A DNA stretch of 10,619 nucleotides from WGMK01 sp044359155 (GCA_044359155.1 JBIKMR010000146.1:1-10619), one strand, 5' to 3'; positions 1 through 7,354 are shown, counted from the first letter of the stretch. The notes: generated from the sequence alone by a model not told the origin. Translations and numbers: made by a program.

Positions 1-13
1 CTTACTTGCTATT

Positions 14-48
14 GCGGCGGGCGAGACACCCGCCGCCACTGTTTTTTT
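14..48 (+). terminator. Intrinsic (rho-independent) terminator
   Basis: An 8-bp perfect GC stem (GCGGCGGG at 14-21 pairs with CCCGCCGC at 29-36) closes a 7-nt loop and is followed within five bases by a run of seven T (42-48). This is the classic intrinsic terminator layout on the plus strand. It most likely ends a gene transcribed rightwards from beyond the left edge, and it would insulate the small membrane-protein gene that starts at 164. Confidence 0.85.
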
Positions 49-163
49 GAAAGGCTCTCAATAGATTCTGCCACGCGGCGAGATATGCATGAATAGTTGC
101 TTTCTATGAGGTGTAGTATGTCGCAGGAACTAAACTGCGGACAGGTTCGCTGGATGGGAATTC

Positions 164-616
164 TTGAAAAGACTACGTCAATATTTCTCCGCAATCCTAG
201 GCGGCGCCGTACTGATCGCGATTACGGTGATCGTATATTTTCCATTTTATAAGAATTTGGCTATCGCGGAATCACCGGTAGTGTCCACAGCCACCATCGT
301 GCGGCTGAATTCGTTTAACACGGGCAGCTCCGGTCGCTCAGGTTTCTATTATACGATTGCTTTCGCCGGACAGGAAGTGCCTCATTATACGAGCCAGCAC
401 CACGAAATCGGGGCTGTTCTTCCGGTCGTATATTGCGCGAACCAGCCTCGATGGTATATCCAAGCAAAGGAACGCCCTACTTGGGGGAGCGCACTGTTTC
501 GTGTCATGGACCCGTTTAACTTAGTGCTACTACCGTTGTTGTTGGTTCTTGTGATTTCTATTTTGCTTAAGGGAATTCTGAAGAAAATTAGAAGCAATCG
601 AAAGTTGGTGCGTTAG
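164..616 (+). CDS. Small two-helix membrane protein, DUF3592-like
   Basis: Predicted 150-residue protein with a basic N-terminus (MKRLRQ), a membrane helix at about residues 9-29, a central soluble part of about 85 residues, a second helix at about 118-136 and a basic tail (KKIRSNRK). The central part runs VSTATIVRL, FYYTIAFAGQ and IGAVLPVVYC, then NQPRWYI. It resembles the beta-rich region between the two helices of DUF3592 proteins, whose function is unknown. The family match is from memory of the pattern, not a search. The start is a TTG: it is the only start-type codon between the in-frame stop at 131-133 and the first helix; the ATG at 153 is in another frame. The gene is visibly richer in A and T than its neighbours, with many ATT, TAT and TTT codons, which may mean recent acquisition. 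It stands alone, converging on the next gene with 32 bases between the stops. Confidence 0.75.
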   Translation: MKRLRQYFSAILGGAVLIAITVIVYFPFYKNLAIAESPVVSTATIVRLNSFNTGSSGRSGFYYTIAFAGQEVPHYTSQHHEIGAVLPVVYCANQPRWYIQAKERPTWGSALFRVMDPFNLVLLPLLLVLVISILLKGILKKIRSNRKLVR

Positions 617-648
617 CGTGGGTGTGAAGTGGGGATGTTCGCCGCCCC

Positions 649-3000
649 TCACTCCCGAGTAATAAACTCATCCAGATTCAGAATGGCGCGTGCCACGGCA
701 GGCCAGGCGTTATCTTCCTTCGCCAGCAATTCGCCAAGTATCGCGGCCTCGCTCGGCTGGGGCGTGCGCCCGAGGCAGAGGCGGAAGATTGCCTCGATTC
801 CCTGCTCCTTTTCCGTGCCGCCTTCGTGCACGATGCGGGCGGCCAAGGCTTGGGCGAGTTCCACGTAGGCGGTGTCGTTTAGCAGGGTCAGCGCTTGGAG
901 CGGGGTGGTGGAGCGGACGCGGCGGGTGCAGGCGCTTTGGGCATCGGGCGCGTCGAACACGGTCAGCGATGGGTGGGGGGTGGCGCGCCAGAAGTAGGTG
1001 TACATGCCGCGCCGGAAACGGCCGGCTCCCTCGCTGGGCACCCATGCGCGGTCTTGCTGGCCGAGCGTCATCACGCCATCGGGCTGCGGGGGAAACACAC
1101 TCGGCCCACCAATCTGCGGATTCAACACGCCAGCCGCCGTCAGGGCGGAATCACGAATAATCTCGGCATCCAGCCGTATGCGGTTCTGCCGCGCCAGCAG
1201 CGTGTTGCGCGGGTCCAGCTCTTGCAGCTCGGGCCGCTGCAACGATGCCTGCCGATACGTGGCCGACGTAACCATCTGCCGCACCAGCGCCTTCACGCCC
1301 CAGCCGCTCTCCATAAATTCCACCGCCAACCAATCGAGCAAAGCCGGGTGCGTAGGCAATATTCCTTGTATGCCAAAGTCGTCTTCCGTCTCCACAATCC
1401 CGCGTCCGAACAGGTGCTGCCAATAGCGGTTTACGGTGACGCGAGCGAGCAGGGGATTCTCCCGGCTCACCAGCCAGCGTGCCAAGTCCAGCCGTGTGGC
1501 TGCGCCTTCGGGCATGGGGTGCAGCGCGGCAATGCCCCCCGGCGTAACCGCATCCCCGGGGCGCGCATAGTCCCCCATGATGCGCATGAAGGTTTCGCGC
1601 GGGGTATCCATCGCCGCCACCACCATCGTGGTCGGCGGCTTGGGGCGTTCCTTCTCCAGCTTGGCCACGGCTTCGTCGTGGGCCAGTGCGGTGGCGTCCT
1701 GCTTGCGATACACCTCCAGCGCCGTGGCGGCTTGCGCCTCGGTGCGCGCATCCCATGGGGTAAGCAGGGCAGCGCGTTCTTCTTCGCCCAATCCCTGCAA
1801 CACTGGTAGCTTCAACTCCGCTTCCCACACCTTGCGCACCTCGGTCGCGCCAGTCAGGTAGGCGTCACGCTGCTCCTTCGCCTGCTTCACCCGGTCGCGC
1901 CAAGCCACGCGCTCTTGCTCATACGCATCATCCGGCACCGGCATCGTGGGTTCGTCGTCGCTGTTGAAGAACGCCAGCATTCGGAAATACTCGCGATGCT
2001 CGATGGGGTCATATTTGTGCGTGTGGCATTTCGCACAGCCCAGCGTTAGCCCAAGGAACACCGTGCCCGTGGTGTTCACCCGGTCAATCACGCCTTCCAG
2101 CCGAAACTCTTCCTTGTCTATGCCGCCCTCTTCGTTGATCATCGTGTTGCGCAAGAAGCCGGTCGCCACACGTTGTTCCAGAGTAGCCTCGGGCAACAGG
2201 TCCCCCGCCAGTTGTTCCGTCACAAACTGATCGAAGGGCAGGTCCCGGTTGATGGCGTTGATCACCCAATCGCGGTAGGGCCATATTGATCGGGGCGCAT
2301 CCACGCTATACCCGTTCGAGTCTGCATAACGCGCCACGTCCAGCCAATGCCGCCCCCAGCGCTCCCCAAAGTGGGGGGAAGCCAGCAGCGCATCCACTGC
2401 CCTCTCATAAGCGTCGGGGGCGGTGTCTGCAATAAACGCGGCCACCTGCTCGGGAGACGGCGGCAGGCCGGTCAGGTCCAGCGATGCACGCCGCAGCAGC
2501 GTAACCCGGTCCGCCTCGGGCGAAGGCCGCAGCCCCACGCCTTCCATCTGCTCCAGCACAAAGCGGTCAATCGCATTGTGCGGCCACGCCGCATCCTGCA
2601 CGGCAGGCTCTGCGGGGCGCACGGGCGGGCTAAAGGCCCAATGCGATTCATATGCCGCACCCGCGTCTATCCATTCCCGCAGCTTGGCAACCTCGTCCTC
2701 GGTCAACGGCTTGCCCGTTTCCTCTGGCGGCATGCGGTCGTCTGGGGCTGTGGTGGTGATGCGGGCGTACACCTCGCTCGCGTCATGGCTTGCGCCCAAG
2801 GCCTCGCGGGCCTCGGACTCGATATCCAGCCGCAGCCCTGCCTTGCGCGTTCCCTCGTCCGGGCCATGGCACGTGAAGCACTTGTTGCTGAGAATGGGCT
2901 TGATGTCGCGCCCATATTGCAAACCTTCCGCCTGCGCGCCCAGCGCAGACGACAAGATAATCGCCGCCAAGGCAGCAGTCTTAATCAAGGTATTGCCCAT
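649..3000 (-). CDS. PSCyt1-DUF1549-DUF1553 secreted cytochrome-type protein
   Basis: Predicted 783-residue exported protein. Residues 1-25 are a signal peptide (basic start, hydrophobic core, cleavage expected after AQA). A planctomycete-type cytochrome c module (PSCyt1) follows at about 30-115, with the heme motif CFTCH at 41-45, the typical CHGPDE run, and RMPP at 89-92 as a possible distal Met ligand region. DUF1549 spans about 140-347 and carries a second heme-type motif, CAKCH, at 322-326. A charged, probably helical linker (about 360-450) leads to DUF1553 (about 503-760), with NRYWQHLFGRG and SATYRQAS. Such proteins are common in Planctomycetes and Verrucomicrobia. Their reaction is not established; links to polysaccharide breakdown and periplasmic electron transfer are proposed. 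They often sit beside a DUF1501 gene, but none is seen here. The length is at the short end and there is no room for the LamG or Ig-like inserts of larger relatives. It lies 47 bases downstream of the lipoprotein gene, on the same strand. Confidence 0.92.
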   Translation of the reverse strand: MGNTLIKTAALAAIILSSALGAQAEGLQYGRDIKPILSNKCFTCHGPDEGTRKAGLRLDIESEAREALGASHDASEVYARITTTAPDDRMPPEETGKPLTEDEVAKLREWIDAGAAYESHWAFSPPVRPAEPAVQDAAWPHNAIDRFVLEQMEGVGLRPSPEADRVTLLRRASLDLTGLPPSPEQVAAFIADTAPDAYERAVDALLASPHFGERWGRHWLDVARYADSNGYSVDAPRSIWPYRDWVINAINRDLPFDQFVTEQLAGDLLPEATLEQRVATGFLRNTMINEEGGIDKEEFRLEGVIDRVNTTGTVFLGLTLGCAKCHTHKYDPIEHREYFRMLAFFNSDDEPTMPVPDDAYEQERVAWRDRVKQAKEQRDAYLTGATEVRKVWEAELKLPVLQGLGEEERAALLTPWDARTEAQAATALEVYRKQDATALAHDEAVAKLEKERPKPPTTMVVAAMDTPRETFMRIMGDYARPGDAVTPGGIAALHPMPEGAATRLDLARWLVSRENPLLARVTVNRYWQHLFGRGIVETEDDFGIQGILPTHPALLDWLAVEFMESGWGVKALVRQMVTSATYRQASLQRPELQELDPRNTLLARQNRIRLDAEIIRDSALTAAGVLNPQIGGPSVFPPQPDGVMTLGQQDRAWVPSEGAGRFRRGMYTYFWRATPHPSLTVFDAPDAQSACTRRVRSTTPLQALTLLNDTAYVELAQALAARIVHEGGTEKEQGIEAIFRLCLGRTPQPSEAAILGELLAKEDNAWPAVARAILNLDEFITRE

Positions 3001-3009
3001 TACCCCAAG

Positions 3010-3038
3010 AGTATCGCACGCCCCGCCTGCCTCATCAA
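3010..3038 (-). promoter_or_regulatory. Candidate sigma70-type promoter for the DUF1553 gene
   Basis: On the minus strand TTGATG (3038-3033) and GATACT (3015-3010) are separated by exactly 17 bases; each box matches the sigma70 consensus at four of six positions. The -10 box ends only nine bases before the ATG at 3000, so a transcript from it would have almost no leader. In a GC-rich gap of 47 bases this may be chance; the alternative is readthrough from the lipoprotein gene. Confidence 0.35.
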
Positions 3039-3047
3039 GGAATGATG

Positions 3048-3659
3048 CTACTTCACGTCCTCAGATGGAATCGTCGCGGTGCTTATACCTTCCGCAGCCT
3101 TGGAGACCAGCCGCTCGACGGCAACGTTCATGGCGGTGGCCAGCGCGGCTGGGCCTTCGCCGGTAATGGGTTCCACCTCACGCAGCGTGGCCGACCAGAT
3201 CAGGTTGATGCCGCGCGCGCGGCGCAGTTCCAGGCGCACCTCGGCCACGGCTTGCGGGGGCGTGGACGATCGGTCCTCGTGAAAGCCGTCCAGGTAACCA
3301 ATCAGCATCAGGTCGGGGCGGGTTAGTTGCTCGGCCATGCCGGTGTCCGCAAAGCGGCCCGACTTGAGAATACCATCGCGCAGGGAGCGGGTAATCGCGG
3401 CTGCGGGGAACTCCGCCCAGGTGGCGGTTTGGTAATAATTCAGCTTGCCGTCTGCATCGGTATGGGCCATGGACAGGTTATAGGGACGGGCCGATTCCAG
3501 CTCGCGTAGTCCCAGCGTTAGTGGGGTCGCCTCAGCAGGCTGTGCCTGCACCTGGGGCTTCAATAGATATTGGTCAGGCAGGGCACCACCCGCAGGGGTG
3601 AGGCACCCCGGCAGCATCAGGGCGGCAAGCACAACGCCAGTGGCGGCGATACGATTCAT
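3048..3659 (-). CDS. ABC-type transport auxiliary lipoprotein (PqiC/YmbA-like)
   Basis: Predicted 203-residue lipoprotein. The N-terminus is a lipoprotein signal with lipobox LPGC; Cys19 would be lipidated, and the residue after it is Leu, not the Asp that retains lipoproteins in the inner membrane of enterobacteria. The mature part resembles the ABC_trans_aux family (PqiC, YmbA): early DQYLLKP, central YYQTATWAEFPAAAIT followed by LRDGILKSGRF, and DLMLIGYLDGF then a strand-rich end. These lipoproteins partner MCE proteins in moving lipid across the periplasm. The start ATG lies five bases after the MCE gene stop, with AAGGAA overlapping that stop as a ribosome site, so the two are almost certainly co-transcribed and translationally linked. 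Sequence conservation in the family is low, so the assignment leans on lipobox, motif and context together. Confidence 0.82.
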   Translation of the reverse strand: MNRIAATGVVLAALMLPGCLTPAGGALPDQYLLKPQVQAQPAEATPLTLGLRELESARPYNLSMAHTDADGKLNYYQTATWAEFPAAAITRSLRDGILKSGRFADTGMAEQLTRPDLMLIGYLDGFHEDRSSTPPQAVAEVRLELRRARGINLIWSATLREVEPITGEGPAALATAMNVAVERLVSKAAEGISTATIPSEDVK

Positions 3660-3664
3660 TCCCG

Positions 3665-4651
3665 CTATTCCTTTGGTGTCTCTTTGCCGCGTATCAACGC
3701 GGATGGGTTCGCGTTCAGTTGCTCAACAAATACGCGCATAACGTAGAGTGCCTCGCTCATGTCGCCCAAAGCCTTGCGCAGGCTAGTCTCCACGTTGTCG
3801 GCCTCATGCAGCGCATTGGCAGTCAGGTTGTCCACCTCGCCCATCGTCACGTTCAGCTTCTCGGTCAACTGTGCCACGTTCTCCAGCACCTTCGTCAATT
3901 GCTCCTGCGCCGCGTCCACGTCCAGCTCGGCCACCTTCTCCTTGGACGTAACCACCAAGTCGTTCACGTTCTTGATGGTGGGCTTCAGTTCCTCGATGAC
4001 TTCCAGCGCGGAATCCACCACCTGGTCCAAATCCCCCCGCACGCCGTCCACCGTTTCGGTGGCGGAATTCACGAGTTCCTTGGTGTCCGCCAGAAAGACC
4101 TTGCCATCGTCCAGCAGGCCACTGACCTTGTCGATTACTGCCGTCAATTCGCCCGATTCCATTCCCTCCAGCCCCGTCTCCACTTGGCCCATGATTCCCT
4201 CGACACGCTTCATCACGTCTTGAAGCTGCCCGGCGATTGCCGTGATGGCGGAGGGGACGGTGGGAATCTGGCTGTTCTCGGGCAGTCGGCCCTGGGCCAC
4301 GTCTCCTCCGGTCAGCGATATGGCCATCGTACCCGCAGCGATGCTGTACATCACCAGCTTCGCCTGCACGCCCTTGTGCAACAGCACCTTGGTCGAGTCG
4401 ATGCTGATGTCGATTTGGGGCTTATTAGAATCCGGGCGCACGCGAATGGCGTGCACCTTGCCCACGGGCACGCCGAGGTACTCGACCATTGCGCCTTCAT
4501 ACAGACCGAGGATCGAGTCCTCGAACTCAAGCCAATAGCGCACCCCCTGGTCTTGATAGAAGCCACTGATAAGGTAGAGCGAGCCGCCCATGAGCAAGCC
4601 GCACAGCAGCATGAACACGCCGACTTTGGTCTTTTGGGATTTCGTCGCCAA
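3665..4651 (-). CDS. mlaD: MCE-domain protein of an Mla-type lipid transporter
   Basis: Predicted 328-residue inner-membrane-anchored periplasmic protein, the substrate-binding part of an MlaFE-type transporter. A single membrane helix (about residues 10-31) is followed by one MCE domain (about 37-115) with the typical GLYEGAMVEYLGVPVGKV (49-66). A long helical region rich in Val, Leu, Asp and Glu (about 140-310), probably coiled coil or a tunnel-like bundle, follows. It ends in NPSALIRGK (315-323), a tail seen in many longer MCE proteins. E. coli MlaD is only about 180 residues, so this is the longer type with an extended helical tail. I place the start at TTG 4651-4649: AGGAG lies six bases upstream and the membrane helix begins at residue 10. 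An in-frame TTG at 4732 would add 27 residues but overlaps the candidate -35 box and lacks a good ribosome site. The stop is five bases before the lipoprotein start. Confidence 0.9.
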   Translation of the reverse strand: MATKSQKTKVGVFMLLCGLLMGGSLYLISGFYQDQGVRYWLEFEDSILGLYEGAMVEYLGVPVGKVHAIRVRPDSNKPQIDISIDSTKVLLHKGVQAKLVMYSIAAGTMAISLTGGDVAQGRLPENSQIPTVPSAITAIAGQLQDVMKRVEGIMGQVETGLEGMESGELTAVIDKVSGLLDDGKVFLADTKELVNSATETVDGVRGDLDQVVDSALEVIEELKPTIKNVNDLVVTSKEKVAELDVDAAQEQLTKVLENVAQLTEKLNVTMGEVDNLTANALHEADNVETSLRKALGDMSEALYVMRVFVEQLNANPSALIRGKETPKE

Positions 4652-4657
4652 GGCGAT

Positions 4658-4662
4658 CTCCT
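4658..4662 (-). promoter_or_regulatory. Ribosome binding site that fixes the MCE gene start
   Basis: AGGAG on the minus strand, six bases before the TTG at 4651-4649. It is the only strong Shine-Dalgarno near the 5' end of this reading frame and decides for the shorter, TTG-initiated protein. Confidence 0.7.
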
Positions 4663-4702
4663 GGGGGATGCCGGGCCGGAAGCGGCGCAGGCGCAAGACA
4701 CC

Positions 4703-4732
4703 ATGATACCGGCACGCGTGTTTCCCCGGCAA
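4703..4732 (-). promoter_or_regulatory. Candidate sigma70-type promoter for mlaD and the lipoprotein gene
   Basis: On the minus strand TTGCCG (4732-4727) and TATCAT (4708-4703) are 18 bases apart, with four and five of six consensus matches. Transcription would start near 4696, giving a leader of about 45 bases that contains the AGGAG at 4658-4662. A promoter is needed here because the rest of the transport set lies beyond an opposite-strand gene. Confidence 0.5.
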
Positions 4733-4742
4733 CCTGATGCGA

Positions 4743-4748
4743 TATACT
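4743..4748 (+). promoter_or_regulatory. Candidate -10 box for the methyltransferase-like gene
   Basis: TATACT on the plus strand matches the -10 consensus at five of six positions and lies 38 bases before the ATG at 4787. No convincing -35 box is seen 16-18 bases upstream (TTTCCC at 4721-4726 is the nearest). It would be back to back with the minus-strand promoter at 4703-4732, so the two could interfere or share a regulator. Confidence 0.35.
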
Positions 4749-4786
4749 CCGAGAATTCTTAAGCCCGCAGGAAAGGGACCGGACCA

Positions 4787-5479
4787 ATGGACGTCGCGAG
4801 ATTCGTTAAAACCTTCGAGACAATCTATTCGGATTCAAGCTACAAGGTTCCCGACGATTCCCTCTTCAGCCCCTTCGTGGCCCACCGCATAGACCTATGC
4901 CCAGACGTGCAGGGGATGCTTTCCTTGCGCAAGCAGCGCCTGCTGAACCGGGCCTTCAGCCTGCTGCCCCCCGGGGAGTGCTATTTCGAGGTGGGCACCT
5001 ACCACGGCAAGAGCCTCATCTCCGCCATGCTCAACAACCCGGCCCGCCCGGTTTACGCGGCAGACAACTTCTCCGAGTTTGAGGGAAACAGCCTGCAAGT
5101 GCTGATGGATAACCTTGGCAAGTATGGCCTGCGCGACAAGATGACCTTCTACGATGCGGACTTCCACAAGGTCTTCACGCCCGAACACCTGCCCATTCCC
5201 ATCGGCCTCTACTTCTTCGACGGTCCCCACGACGAGCAGAGCCAGTACGACGGCATCCATCTGGTCGAGCCCTTCCTCGCGGATCAGGCGCTGGTGCTGG
5301 TGGACGATTGGCGGTTGGCCGCAGATTCAGGCTCGTATGCCGAGGCAGGCACCTTGCGCGCCGTGGCTGATTCCCCAAACAAGTGGCGGCTTCTGTATGA
5401 ATTACCCGCACGCTGCAACGGGGACTTGGGACTGTGGTGGAACGGGGTGGCGGTGTTGTCGTTCGAGCGGGTGGCGTAG
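4787..5479 (+). CDS. Class I SAM-dependent methyltransferase-like protein (Methyltransf_24 type)
   Basis: Predicted 230-residue soluble protein. The fold signature of a class I SAM methyltransferase can be read: motif I FEVGTYHGKS (67-76), an acidic residue after the second strand (AADNF, Asp93), FFDGPH (143-148), which matches the DG.H element of the Methyltransf_24 group, and LVLVDDW (169-175) as the fourth strand with paired aspartates that bind metal in related O-methyltransferases. The substrate cannot be read; relatives methylate sugars, macrolides and small metabolites. About 60 residues precede motif I, with no membrane helix or export signal. The ATG has AGGAAAGG upstream. The gene runs against all its neighbours: it diverges from the MCE gene with 135 bases between starts and converges on the ATPase gene with six bases between stops. 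It thus splits an otherwise continuous lipid-transport locus, which suggests insertion. Confidence 0.78.
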   Translation: MDVARFVKTFETIYSDSSYKVPDDSLFSPFVAHRIDLCPDVQGMLSLRKQRLLNRAFSLLPPGECYFEVGTYHGKSLISAMLNNPARPVYAADNFSEFEGNSLQVLMDNLGKYGLRDKMTFYDADFHKVFTPEHLPIPIGLYFFDGPHDEQSQYDGIHLVEPFLADQALVLVDDWRLAADSGSYAEAGTLRAVADSPNKWRLLYELPARCNGDLGLWWNGVAVLSFERVA

Positions 5480-5485
5480 CCTGCC

Positions 5486-6253
5486 CTAAATATTACGTTG
5501 CGTCATGAACTCATCCGCCTTACGCTCGAAGAACTGTTTGACGCGCGGATGCTCCGAGGCAAGCGCCTCGTCCTTGCTGCCGTAAAAGACAATCTGCCCC
5601 ATGTCCAGCATGAGGATGCGGTCGGCGATGGCCAGGATAGATTCAAGCTCGTGGGTTACGATGACGAAAGTTAGCCCCGCCAATCTGCGCAGGTCGAGGA
5701 TGAGGTCGTCCAGCCCCGCCGCCATGATGGGGTCGAGCCCCGCCGAAGGTTCGTCGAAGTAGACCAGCGGCGGGTCGATGGCAATGGCGCGTGCAAGCCC
5801 GGCGCGCTTGCGCATACCGCCCGAAAGCTCGCTCGGCATAAGGAACTGCGCATGGCCCAGCCCCACCATGCCCAGCTTCATCCGCACCATCGGCTCGATC
5901 AGCTCCTTGTCCATGTTGCCGTATTCGAGCATGGGCATCGCCACGTTGTCGCCCACCGTCATCGAATTGAATAGCCCGCTGGACTGGAACGCGATGCCAA
6001 AGGTCTGCTGAATCTTCGACAGTTCGTCCTCTTCGAGATGCGCGATGTCCACACCGTCGTAGAGAATCTCGCCCGAGGTGGGTCGAATCAGCCCGCACAT
6101 GTGCTTTAGCAACGTGCTTTTGCCGCAACCGCTGCCGCCGATGATGACAAAGATCTCGCCGCGTCGCACTTCGAGCGACACGTCATCGAGAATCTTCTTG
6201 TCGCCGTAGTGCGTGACCAGGCCGCGCACTTCAACGAGGATGTCTTCCGCCAT
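5486..6253 (-). CDS. mlaF: ABC transporter ATPase of an Mla-type lipid transporter
   Basis: Predicted 255-residue cytoplasmic ATPase that powers the permease encoded just upstream. All catalytic motifs are intact: Walker A GGSGCGKST (39-47), Q-loop Gln90, signature LSGGM (143-147) followed by RKRAGLARAIA, Walker B LVYFDE (163-168), D-loop SAGLD (170-174) and switch His201. The signature LSGGMRKR and the DEPSAGLDP run are typical of the MlaF/Ttg2A branch, not of importers in general. Its length is close to the 270 residues of E. coli MlaF. The ATG at 6253 is 15 bases after the permease stop, with AGGGG nine bases upstream. The stop is six bases from the stop of the converging methyltransferase-like gene, leaving no room for a hairpin terminator. 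Confidence 0.95.
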   Translation of the reverse strand: MAEDILVEVRGLVTHYGDKKILDDVSLEVRRGEIFVIIGGSGCGKSTLLKHMCGLIRPTSGEILYDGVDIAHLEEDELSKIQQTFGIAFQSSGLFNSMTVGDNVAMPMLEYGNMDKELIEPMVRMKLGMVGLGHAQFLMPSELSGGMRKRAGLARAIAIDPPLVYFDEPSAGLDPIMAAGLDDLILDLRRLAGLTFVIVTHELESILAIADRILMLDMGQIVFYGSKDEALASEHPRVKQFFERKADEFMTQRNI

Positions 6254-6268
6254 CAGCGCAACCCCTGC

Positions 6269-7354
6269 CTATGGAAACACGTAGTAGAACAACGTCGCAA
6301 ACACGATGTCCACGGTGATGAGCATGAAGATGTCCATCACCACGGCGCGCGTGGTCATCAGGCCCACGCCGCGCGATCCGCCGCGCACGCGGAAGCCGTT
6401 GTGGCAGCCAATCAGCACAATGAACACGGCGAAGACAAAGGTCTTAGACATGCCCTGGAACACATCGGAAAGGTACGCGGCGTTGAGGGTCTGGTTAAAC
6501 CAAATCTCCGGCTGGAATCCCAGCACGAAGACACCCCACACCGCACCGCCACCGATACCCGCATACGTGCCCAGCGTGACCAGGCAGGGTAGGGTGAGCA
6601 GGAGCGCCAGCAGCTTGGGCGCGACCAGGAACTCAGACACGTTTAGCCCCATTCCGCGCAGCGCGTCCACTTCTTCCTGGACCACCATGGTGGATATCTC
6701 TGCGGCAATGGCCGCACCCGTACGGGCGGAGACCACGATGGCCGTCATGATGGCCGCCAATTCGCGCGCGAACCCAATCATCATGATGTCCGCCACGAAG
6801 AGCTGGATACCATAGGACTCCGCCTGCTTCGCCATCAGCATGGCAATGATGAGGCCCAGCAGGAAATTCATCAGGCAGACAATCGCCACGGCGCGCACGC
6901 CCATCTCGTAGAGCTCGTCCACAAGGTTCTTCCAGCGAATCCCCTTTCCCGTCAAGGGCGCAATAAGTGTCCAATAGATCGCGTCGACGCACAGCTCGAA
7001 GAACTCCCCCAATTCCTTCGTGAAAGCAATGACGGTGCCGCCGAGCTTCTCGGTGAAGGACTCATTCAGCTTGGGCGCTTCCGTGGGTGCCGTCAGCGAT
7101 GGGCGCACCATCTTGAGGAATTCTTCAACGTTGCCACTAGCGCCGGTGAAGTCGAAGGCTGCCCCGCGAAGCGCGGCAAGTTCGGACATGCGCACCACGC
7201 AGGCCCCGCCGAGCGCGTCCATGTTCTCGGTGGCGGAAAAGTCCAACACCACGGCATCGCCCTTCGACACCGTGCCGTTGCCCATCTGCTGCACCAGCTT
7301 CAAGCCTTCATCGTGGTCCAAGTGCGCGGGTGCGGTGAGGCGTATCTCGCTCAT
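6269..7354 (-). CDS. mlaE: Mla-type permease with N-terminal STAS domain (MlaB-MlaE fusion)
   Basis: Predicted 361-residue inner-membrane permease. Residues 1-85 read as a STAS domain, the role played by separate MlaB in E. coli; a linker (86-105) leads to a MlaE permease (about 106-361) with five or so membrane helices. The family hallmark is present: RELAAIMTAIVVSARTGAA (197-215), then EVDALRGMG (228-236), and later GGSRGVGLMTTRAVV (325-339). Fused STAS-MlaE proteins are known in several phyla. Here the loop that normally carries the conserved D-S/T of STAS domains reads MDALGG (45-50), so the usual phosphorylatable Ser/Thr is absent. The start codon overlaps the ligA stop as ATGA, and TAGGAGA lies six to seven bases upstream inside ligA, which points to translational coupling. 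The ATPase gene follows after 15 bases. Confidence 0.93.
   Translation of the reverse strand: MSEIRLTAPAHLDHDEGLKLVQQMGNGTVSKGDAVVLDFSATENMDALGGACVVRMSELAALRGAAFDFTGASGNVEEFLKMVRPSLTAPTEAPKLNESFTEKLGGTVIAFTKELGEFFELCVDAIYWTLIAPLTGKGIRWKNLVDELYEMGVRAVAIVCLMNFLLGLIIAMLMAKQAESYGIQLFVADIMMIGFARELAAIMTAIVVSARTGAAIAAEISTMVVQEEVDALRGMGLNVSEFLVAPKLLALLLTLPCLVTLGTYAGIGGGAVWGVFVLGFQPEIWFNQTLNAAYLSDVFQGMSKTFVFAVFIVLIGCHNGFRVRGGSRGVGLMTTRAVVMDIFMLITVDIVFATLFYYVFP

Noticed and set aside
153..190. ATG at 153 as start of the first gene
   Set aside because: It is in a different frame from the membrane protein; the TTG at 164 is the only start-type codon in the right frame before the first helix.
629..652. 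Imperfect hairpin between the convergent stops as a bidirectional terminator
   Set aside because: The stem is only six pairs with a bulge, it runs into the DUF1553 stop codon, and neither strand has a T tract.
895..1809. Plus-strand open frame of 304 codons inside the DUF1553 gene
   Set aside because: It lies entirely opposite a gene with recognised domains; the composition is Arg-, His- and Gln-heavy and there is no motif.
3719..4762. Long plus-strand open frame of 347 codons opposite the MCE gene
   Set aside because: It mirrors the MCE gene, whose domain, ribosome site and operon context are clear. The frame's protein is rich in His, Leu and Gln with no domain, as expected from reading a GC-rich gene backwards.
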